From UBA1724 sp963632245 (lineage in GTDB: Bacteria; Verrucomicrobiota; Lentisphaeria; Oligosphaerales; Oligosphaeraceae): 6,546 nt of DNA. How positions within the stretch are numbered: the stretch's first letter is position 1; each line of letters begins with the position of its first letter. Made by a program: the position numbers and the translations under genes. Below are positions 1 through 4,131 of this stretch, piece after piece. A model generated the notes under the pieces. That model was given only the letters and a program-made list of their open reading frames with translations. It did no database searches and was not told where the DNA came from. Location: positions 1-6,546 of the forward strand of contig CAVGTF010000121.1 of the NCBI GenBank assembly GCA_963632245.1, written 5' to 3'.

Positions 1-126
1 AAGGCATGTTGCAGAAGGAAGATCTCAAAAGGACGGATGGATTCTGCCCCCTGGCCCCCCGAAAACTTTTTGGTTGCGATGGGGCCTAGAAGCTTCCGTG
101 TAACGGGGAGGTTTTGATAGTGGCGC

Positions 127-151
127 AGGTTTCTTTCGGCGGAAGAAACTT
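127..151 (+). other. Compact inverted repeat / hairpin
   Basis: GTTTCTT (129-135) and AAGAAAC (143-149) are perfect inverted arms of 7 bp. As RNA the stem can extend outward by a G-U and an A-U pair, and inward by a U-G and a C-G pair, leaving a GGC loop. No T-run follows, so it does not look like an intrinsic terminator. It could be an RNA structure or a binding site for a dimeric regulator. Function is unknown. Confidence 0.4.
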
Positions 152-197
152 AGGCGATAGGGGACCGGGCGTAAAGAAGGGCTTATGATCGAGTCTC

Positions 198-212
198 TAG
201 TATAGTATAGTA
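198..212 (+). repeat. TAGTATAG-type element, copy 1 (overlapping units)
   Basis: The sequence reads TAGTATAGTATAGTA, a run of 5-bp AGTAT units. The TAGTATAG core recurs at 396-403 and, as AGTATAGTAT, at 665-674. The embedded TATAGT hexamer also resembles a sigma-70 -10 box, with a poor TTATGA 17 bp upstream (183-188). It could therefore be an operator/iteron for the winged-helix protein encoded at 926, or promoter-like sequence; I cannot decide from one window. Confidence 0.4.
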
Positions 213-226
213 AGCTTCTATAATCA

Positions 227-282
227 CCCTACCCTATTTCGTTCCATTTTGGGCTTCAGGGCAGGGTAGGGCGGGTGTTTTT
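227..282 (+). terminator. Inverted repeat followed by T5, candidate terminator
   Basis: CCCTACCCT (227-235) and AGGGTAGGG (263-271) are perfect 9-bp inverted arms separated by 27 nt. A run of five T follows at 278-282. An alternative pairing of CACCC (225-229) with GGGTG (273-277) is also possible. It could terminate a transcript entering from a gene left of the window. The long loop and the 6-nt gap before the T-run make this weaker than a classical intrinsic terminator; it may instead be a protein-binding palindrome. Confidence 0.3.
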
Positions 283-301
283 GTGGGATTCCTGTGTCGT
301 C

Positions 302-312
302 GGATGGTGTGG
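302..312 (+). repeat. Exact 11-bp direct repeat, copy 1
   Basis: GGATGGTGTGG occurs here and again at 642-652. A degenerate relative, GGATGGGTGG, lies at 448-457. Both exact copies lie in the gene-free region, upstream of a TAGTATAG-type element (about 83 nt and 12 nt upstream respectively). This may be part of a repeated protein-binding array. Confidence 0.4.
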
Positions 313-372
313 CATTACCTAGGAACTAGAAAAGGGGAGGGCGGCCAGTTTGGAGGCAAGGTTTTGCGGCTG

Positions 373-401
373 TTGCATAATGCCATTAATTATTGTAGTA
401 T
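373..401 (+). promoter_or_regulatory. Possible sigma-70-like promoter
   Basis: TTGCAT (373-378) and TAGTAT (396-401) lie exactly 17 bp apart, with partial matches to TTGACA (3/6) and TATAAT (4/6). The -10-like box lies inside the second TAGTATAG element. If active, it would give the winged-helix/GTPase operon a 5' leader of roughly 500 nt. The match is weak and the local sequence is AT-rich, so chance is a real possibility. Confidence 0.2.
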
Positions 402-403
402 AG
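396..403 (+). repeat. TAGTATAG-type element, copy 2
   Basis: A single TAGTATAG core in the context ATTGTAGTATAGCG. It is identical to the core of the element at 198-212 and overlaps the possible -10 box at 396-401. It is either an operator over a promoter or simply promoter sequence. Confidence 0.35.
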
Positions 404-515
404 CGAGTTAAGAGGCGTTCTAATCTCCCAATTTGGACGTTTTTCGGGGATGGGTGGAATTTTGCGTTACTTGTTTCACATCAATGGGATGCTTGCAAAT
501 CGTGTTTCTTGTGTG

Positions 516-597
516 TTCCCTCTTCTATATCACACTAGACCTAACTATATTTATTTTATCCTCACTCTACTACACTACATTACACCACATATTACCC
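516..597. other. 82-nt tract with a single plus-strand G
   Basis: Only one G (538) occurs in these 82 bases on the plus strand. The right part (561-597) is a run of irregular short ACTAC/ATTAC/ACCAC-like units. Immediately after 597 the bias flips: the plus strand from 598 to about 660 is nearly free of C. The tract could be an unwinding or centromere-like element, or degenerate repeat sequence. No function is assigned. Confidence 0.5.
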
Positions 598-641
598 AGA
601 GATTCTAGGATTTGTAAGGAGATAGAGGGATTTTATGGGCA

Positions 642-652
642 GGATGGTGTGG
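642..652 (+). repeat. Exact 11-bp direct repeat, copy 2
   Basis: GGATGGTGTGG, identical to 302-312, with its start 340 bp downstream of the first. It sits 12 nt before the third TAGTATAG-type element (665-674), so this copy and that element may be one composite site. Confidence 0.4.
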
Positions 653-664
653 AGGAGAAATCGC

Positions 665-674
665 AGTATAGTAT
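665..674 (+). repeat. TAGTATAG-type element, copy 3
   Basis: AGTATAGTAT, two AGTAT units, matching part of the longer element at 198-212. No good -35 hexamer lies 17 bp upstream (TGGTGT at 645-650). That argues that the repeated word is not simply a promoter -10 box at every copy. Confidence 0.35.
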
Positions 675-710
675 GCTCCTGTACACAACTCCCTGTGTTT
701 TTTGTGTGGA

Positions 711-870
711 CATCCCGAGGTTTTGTTTTTTGTGTTTTTGGTTGTTGATCGGGGTATCCTGGTATTTTTTGTTGTGCGCTGGGGCATGTGATTGGATTTT
801 GCTCAGCGTGTTTTGGGTTTATGTGGGCGTGTTGTGTTGTGTGGTTGTGTCCCCTTTGCTTTTAGGTTTT
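711..870 (+). other. G+T-rich, A-poor tract before the first gene
   Basis: By hand count these 160 bases contain about 78 T, 52 G, 19 C and only 11 A on the plus strand, so roughly 80% is G+T. A transcript through here would be a U/G-rich leader ending about 55 nt before the ATG at 926. The absence of A also removes stop codons, which explains a long open frame (433-1140) that I do not accept as a gene. Confidence 0.5.
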
Positions 871-914
871 CACAGAATCAGGCGGAATTCTGCTAGTAGT
901 TTAGGAATATTTTT

Positions 915-919
915 GGAGG
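915..919 (+). promoter_or_regulatory. Shine-Dalgarno for the winged-helix gene
   Basis: GGAGG lies 6 nt before the ATG at 926. It is the clearest ribosome-binding site in the left half of the window and fixes that start. Confidence 0.8.
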
Positions 920-925
920 TTTTGG

Positions 926-1267
926 ATGCCTGGTCAGACAGCGGACTTGTTCATGCAGCAGCTCAGTCGTCTTGGGGAGGAGCATTTTTTGGTTCTTCTT
1001 TGGGCGGGGATGAGTGCGGACAAGCAGAAGAAGTACAACATCACGAACTGTTTCGACGACTTGAAGGCGGGTGGGATCACCCGTACGAAGCAGACTGCGG
1101 TAGCGGTTGTGGAGGCCATGAAGTTGCTGTGTCTGATTGACGTCAAGGACGAGCGGAACAGGAAGAACATTTACCTGACCAACTTTGGGGGTCAGGCTCT
1201 CGCGAAGTTAGCGGAGAGTGGTCGTTTTCAGTTAAAGAAGTCCCATTTTTTAGAGGAGACTTGCTAG
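926..1267 (+). CDS. Small winged-helix DNA-binding protein (MarR/TubR-like fold)
   Basis: A 113-aa soluble protein with a winged-helix pattern. A long first helix spans residues 5-29, a second lies around 39-48, and a recognition-type helix around 52-70 starts TRTKQTAVAVVEAM. A charged wing follows (D72-N81), then the YLTNFGGQAL segment (83-92), which matches the 'LT..G' strand-helix of MarR-type winged helices. It has no membrane segment. The GGAGG 6 nt upstream supports the ATG. Its stop is separated by one base from the start of the tubulin-like gene, so the two are surely co-transcribed and probably translationally coupled. By position it may bind the repeat-bearing region upstream, either autoregulating the operon or acting like TubR of type III partition loci, which is also a winged helix of about 100 aa encoded just before tubZ. 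The fold call is by eye; the partner role is inference. An ordinary autorepressor is the main alternative. Confidence 0.75.
   Translation: MPGQTADLFMQQLSRLGEEHFLVLLWAGMSADKQKKYNITNCFDDLKAGGITRTKQTAVAVVEAMKLLCLIDVKDERNRKNIYLTNFGGQALAKLAESGRFQLKKSHFLEETC
1253..1258 (+). promoter_or_regulatory. Shine-Dalgarno for the tubulin-like gene
   Basis: GAGGAG, inside the last codons of the winged-helix gene, ends 10 nt before the ATG at 1269. It supports that start and suggests coupled translation of the pair. Confidence 0.65.
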
Positions 1268-1268
1268 C

Positions 1269-2366
1269 ATGCAGAAAGTCATCGGCATTGGTGGAGCGGG
1301 AAGTAAGATTGCTTCCAAGTTGAGCCAGGACTGTGTCGTGGTGAACGTCAGTGAGGTTGAGCTTGGGAAGGTCCAGGCCCGTGAGAAGATCCAGGCGGTT
1401 CTGCGTGGTGGTTCTGGTGCCTACCGTGGTTGCCGCATGGACCCGGAACTAGGCATGGAGGCCTATGGCTCTGTGAGCCGTGAGCTAGAGAGTCGGATTC
1501 GTGGTGCGCTGGTGATTTCCGCCACGGGTGGTGGCACGGGCAATGGCATCACGAAGGGCGTCTTGGCGCATTTGGTCTCCCGCCAGGAGCAGATTCCTGT
1601 GGAAGAGAAGACCCTCTTTGCTTTGGTGCTACCCTATGCGCGGCTGGAGAGCGCCGAGTTCGTGGAGAATACCTCCATCTTCCTCAACGACTCCGTGGCG
1701 CCCGCCATCGACAGCGGCAATACCGGCAACATCTTCATGTTCACCAACCGCCTGAAGTTTGAGAACCGGATTCCCGAGGACCACTTCAACCAGATGATCG
1801 TGGACTCCCTCCAGGACTTCCTGTCCATCCCCAAGAAGAATGCGGATTTGCGGTTGATTGACGGCCATGTGGACCAGGAGGACTTCGATCTCTTCCTCTC
1901 CAAGCCCTACTTCAACCACTTCACCTCCTTCACCTACGACCCCATGCAGGAGTTCGGCCGACAGCTCCAGGAGAACAGCAACCAGCTGCTGCTGCCCGCC
2001 GAGCAGTCCATCGAGGCGCTCTTCCTCATGGAGATTCCTGCCGGCGGTGACCAGACTGTCTTCTACAATCTGGTGGAGTTCTTCAATCGCCAGGGTGTGA
2101 AGCCCATTTACAGCGTGGCGGAGAATCCCGCGCTGACCGCGCCCCGGGTGACGGTGGCGCAGCTCTACAGCCGGAAGCCCGCGGAGTTGGTTCACGACTT
2201 CAATACCGTGGCGGACGAGCATGCGCAGACCAAGGTGAAGAAGACCATCAGCCAGTATGTCCAGCTGGAGCATTTGGAGGTCAACATGGAGGAAGAGGCG
2301 CGGAAGCTGAAGACCAGTGGTCAGGAGGACATCCTGGCCATGCTGAAGCGCATCCACAAGATTTAG
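1269..2366 (+). CDS. Divergent tubulin/FtsZ-superfamily GTPase
   Basis: A 365-aa soluble protein. The N-terminus has the nucleotide-binding GIGGAGSK loop (residues 6-13). The tubulin signature reads ATGGGTGNG (85-93), matching the GGGTG(S/T)G consensus except for N at 92. A PYARLESAEFVENTS segment follows near 123-137, where FtsZ has its T5 loop, then NIFMFTNRL, resembling the FtsZ 'vIPNdrL' strand. A candidate catalytic T7 loop reads HVDQED (200-205) against the NxDxxD/E consensus: both acids (D202, D205) are kept and the Asn is His. The C-terminal half looks like the second tubulin domain and ends in a charged helical tail. There is no long linker and no FtsZ-type DIPxFLR tail, so it is unlikely to be the housekeeping division FtsZ. 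It is coupled to the winged-helix gene before it and followed by a kinase. TubZ-like partition, a cytoskeletal role or membrane remodelling are all possible. The superfamily call is strong; the function is open. Arg and Gly codon choice changes within the gene (CGT/GGT early, CGG/CGC and GGC later). Confidence 0.85.
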   Translation: MQKVIGIGGAGSKIASKLSQDCVVVNVSEVELGKVQAREKIQAVLRGGSGAYRGCRMDPELGMEAYGSVSRELESRIRGALVISATGGGTGNGITKGVLAHLVSRQEQIPVEEKTLFALVLPYARLESAEFVENTSIFLNDSVAPAIDSGNTGNIFMFTNRLKFENRIPEDHFNQMIVDSLQDFLSIPKKNADLRLIDGHVDQEDFDLFLSKPYFNHFTSFTYDPMQEFGRQLQENSNQLLLPAEQSIEALFLMEIPAGGDQTVFYNLVEFFNRQGVKPIYSVAENPALTAPRVTVAQLYSRKPAELVHDFNTVADEHAQTKVKKTISQYVQLEHLEVNMEEEARKLKTSGQEDILAMLKRIHKI

Positions 2367-2370
2367 CGCC

Positions 2371-2381
2371 GACGGTCCGTC
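2371..2381. repeat. Short palindrome after the tubulin-like gene
   Basis: GACGGTCCGTC is a perfect palindrome around a single central T, 4 nt after the stop of the tubulin-like gene. It is followed by a T-rich CTTTGCTTTAC stretch. It could be a very weak terminator (4-bp stem, 3-nt loop) or an operator half of the gap before the kinase. Confidence 0.25.
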
Positions 2382-2412
2382 TTTGCTTTACTAACGATTT
2401 TTTGAGGAGCGC

Positions 2413-2429
2413 CGGGAGTTCCCGTTTTT
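2413..2429 (+). terminator. Small hairpin with T5 in the GTPase-kinase gap
   Basis: CGGG (2413-2416), loop AGTT, CCCG (2421-2424), then TTTTT (2425-2429). The 4-bp GC stem with a T-run is a minimal intrinsic terminator or attenuator. If partly active, it would lower kinase expression relative to the GTPase while leaving the genes in one transcription unit. The stem is short, so efficiency is doubtful. Confidence 0.3.
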
Positions 2430-2461
2430 GGGGGAGAATTGTCTCTCGGCGTTGATAGACA

Positions 2462-3976
2462 GTGTCAGATAGAAGATACCTAGATAATGACGAGCTGAAG
2501 CGCTTTGCGGGCGATGCGCCCCAAGCCTCCGGGGAGAGGAAGTACCTTTCCCTGGACGAGCTGGCGGCGCCTTCTGAACCCGCTTCGCCTGCGGCTCCCG
2601 CTGCGGATTCCGCGCCTGTGGCCACCGAGTCCCCCGTGCCCAAGAAGAGCGTTTTGTCTGTGGGCGGTGGTCCTAGCCGTGTGGTCATGCCCTCTGAGGA
2701 GGCGATGAAGGCGCGGAGCAAGGTCCGTGCGCGGCGTCCTTTGGCAGAGACCGCGGTGCCCCTTAGCCTGGAGGAGACTCGTCCGGGCTGGCTGGGCGAT
2801 CGTCCGAGTGCCGTGGCTTCTCCCGTGGAGGTGCCCGCCTTTGCGCCCGTGGTGCAGCCGGAGCCGTCTTCTGTGGAGGAGGAGTCTGCGGTGGCTTCGG
2901 CGCCCGTGCCCTCCCCCGTTCCTACGCGGCGCGCGGCCTCGGCGTCAGTCATGGCGGAGCTCTCGCCCTTGAGCGCCGGCGCGCTCTTCCATCTGCAGAG
3001 CCGGTTGCCTGAGACCCTGAATATCCTTTCTGCCGAGCGTTGTGCCCAGGTCATTGAGGACCTCCGCAATGGCGCGGAGTATTCCATTGGCTCCCAGGTG
3101 GCGCGCGGGGCGGAGAGCCTCCTTTACCAGGGCACCGCCGAGGGCTACAACTTCCTGGTCAAATCCATCCGCAATTGGCGGGATCACTGGCTGGGCGATG
3201 TGCGCACCCGGAAGGACGAGGGTCGTCTTACCACGGGCGTGACGTATGCCACCAAGGTGAGGCACCTGACCAACGAGTGGGAGATGGGTCAGCATTTGCG
3301 GGACGATCATGGGAATCCCGTGGCGGTGCAATTCTACTCCATGCGGAAGGTGAGTCGCCTGGGCATGGAGCTGGGGTGGGATCTGCTGATGGAACGCATC
3401 AATGGCGTGGACCTCTCTGACAAGCGCCTGTTGGCCTCCATGACTCCGGTGGACAAGGTGAAGGTCTGCATCACCATGGCGCAGGCGATTTCCCAGCTGC
3501 ACCAGCGACACATGATCCACCTGGACATCAAGCCCAGCAATTTCATGGTGGATCGGCAGGGCAGGGTGAGGCTCATCGACTTCGGCATCTCCGTGCCCGT
3601 GGGCACCCAGAGCCGCACCGTGGCGGGCACCGCGGGATACTTCTCGCCTGAGCAGGTCTCCTGCCGTCCCCTGGGAGAGGACACCGATGTCTTCGCCCTG
3701 GGCGTCGCCTTCAATGTCATCTTCGGCGGAAAGACCCTGGTGCAGACTCCTGATGAGGTCAAGAGCCGGCAGACGCGCCGCGATGCCGCCTCCGACCTGG
3801 AGAAGAATAACTTCCCCGCCATCACTGACATCCCCGAACTCACTGGCAACAATCGCCCCATTGCCGACGTGATTCGGGAGTGCACAGTCTTCCGGCGCGC
3901 CAACCGGATCTCCAACTGCACACAGCTTATCAGCAAACTGCGTCAGGCCGCAGCCACCGCGGGAATGACCCTCTGA
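2462..3976 (+). CDS. Cytosolic Hanks-type Ser/Thr protein kinase with disordered N-terminal arm
   Basis: A 504-aa protein. Residues 1-34 carry the motif YLxxDEL twice (Y6-L12 and Y28-L34). Residues 35 to about 165 are Ala/Pro/Ser/Glu-rich and probably disordered. The kinase domain starts near G210 with a degenerate glycine loop (GSQVARGAES). ATP-binding Lys is K234, the helix-C Glu is E272 or E274, the catalytic loop is HLDIKPSN (353-360, catalytic D355), the metal site is DFG (373-375), the activation segment ends GTAGYFSPEQ (E397), and DVFALGV (409-415) is the helix-F motif. The key residues are present, so it should be active. The HRD Arg is Leu, and the K234 to helix-C segment is unusually long. 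There is no membrane segment and no PASTA or other sensor domain, so it acts in the cytosol. The GTG start is forced by an in-frame TAG at 2456-2458 and lacks an obvious Shine-Dalgarno (GGGGGAG at 2430 is about 25 nt away). It follows the tubulin-like gene on the same strand by 95 nt, so the GTPase or winged-helix protein is a plausible but unproven substrate. Confidence 0.9.
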   Translation: MSDRRYLDNDELKRFAGDAPQASGERKYLSLDELAAPSEPASPAAPAADSAPVATESPVPKKSVLSVGGGPSRVVMPSEEAMKARSKVRARRPLAETAVPLSLEETRPGWLGDRPSAVASPVEVPAFAPVVQPEPSSVEEESAVASAPVPSPVPTRRAASASVMAELSPLSAGALFHLQSRLPETLNILSAERCAQVIEDLRNGAEYSIGSQVARGAESLLYQGTAEGYNFLVKSIRNWRDHWLGDVRTRKDEGRLTTGVTYATKVRHLTNEWEMGQHLRDDHGNPVAVQFYSMRKVSRLGMELGWDLLMERINGVDLSDKRLLASMTPVDKVKVCITMAQAISQLHQRHMIHLDIKPSNFMVDRQGRVRLIDFGISVPVGTQSRTVAGTAGYFSPEQVSCRPLGEDTDVFALGVAFNVIFGGKTLVQTPDEVKSRQTRRDAASDLEKNNFPAITDIPELTGNNRPIADVIRECTVFRRANRISNCTQLISKLRQAAATAGMTL

Positions 3977-4131
3977 CGGCTGGCAGACGCGCGCCGCGGT
4001 CACACTGACTCGGCGCCCTGGCGCCTGCAATCCTCGCGTACGTCCGGGGCGCCGTTGCCGCAGTCATGGGGGAGGGGAGGGCGGCGCGATTCTTCTGCGG
4101 CGCTTCTCCCTCTCTCCGTCCATCTCTATTC
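3977..4131. other. GC-rich spacer with GGCGCC repeats, a G-tract and a pyrimidine tract
   Basis: This spacer separates the kinase from the solute-binding protein gene. GGCGCC occurs at 4012-4017, 4020-4025 and 4048-4053. The first two can fold into a hairpin (5-bp stem, CCTG loop) that is not followed by a T-run, so a factor-independent terminator is not evident. Positions 4068-4081 are G5-A-G4-A-G3, a possible G-quadruplex. Positions 4104-4131, just before the chosen ATG, are almost pure pyrimidine (three purines in 28), so no Shine-Dalgarno exists. GCGGCGC occurs directly repeated at 4081-4087 and 4097-4103. No clear promoter was found. Confidence 0.45.

Larger units (their letters stand above)
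1..925. other. Long gene-free region upstream of the winged-helix/tubulin-like pair
   Basis: No convincing gene is seen on either strand. The three plus-strand frames entering from the left edge stop at 87-89, 101-103 and 115-117, and none has recognisable protein features. The region is visibly lower in GC than the genes downstream and has strong local strand asymmetry. It contains repeated TAGTATAG-like elements, an exact 11-bp direct repeat, a perfect 9-bp inverted repeat followed by T5, and a compact hairpin, each listed separately. Its place directly before a small DNA-binding protein and a tubulin-like GTPase makes it a candidate operator or centromere-like region, or a long 5' leader. 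That role is inferred from position only. Confidence 0.7.

Noticed and set aside
1..117. 3' end of a gene entering from the left edge
   Set aside because: Three plus-strand frames are open at the edge for fewer than 40 codons each, and none shows recognisable protein sequence or the codon bias of the other genes.
541..600. CTACTACACTACATTACACC-like run considered as a CRISPR or true tandem array
   Set aside because: The units are irregular and only 6-8 nt long, with no repeat-spacer pattern and no cas genes nearby.
605..787. Minus-strand 60-codon frame rich in Thr, Lys and Asn
   Set aside because: It is the complement of the low-complexity T/G-rich tract; it has no ribosome-binding site and no recognisable domain.
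433..1140. Long plus-strand open frame encoding a Cys- and Trp-rich hydrophobic protein
   Set aside because: It starts at TTG with no Shine-Dalgarno, overlaps 215 nt of the well-supported winged-helix gene in another frame, and its hydrophobicity and lack of stops follow from the T/G-rich, A-poor DNA. A small membrane protein ending before 926 is not excluded but is unsupported.
1629..2357. Minus-strand frame (242 codons) opposite the tubulin-like gene
   Set aside because: It is Leu/Val/His/Glu-rich repetitive sequence mirroring the codon bias of the plus-strand gene; it has no domain and no start signal.
1269..2366. Housekeeping cell-division FtsZ
   Set aside because: It lacks the linker and conserved C-terminal peptide, has an altered signature and T7 loop, and lies beside a winged-helix gene and a kinase instead of the ftsQ/ftsA/mur cluster.
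2945..4030. Long minus-strand frame (361 codons) opposite the kinase gene
   Set aside because: It lies antisense to a kinase with intact catalytic motifs; long antisense frames are expected in GC-rich DNA with strong third-position bias.
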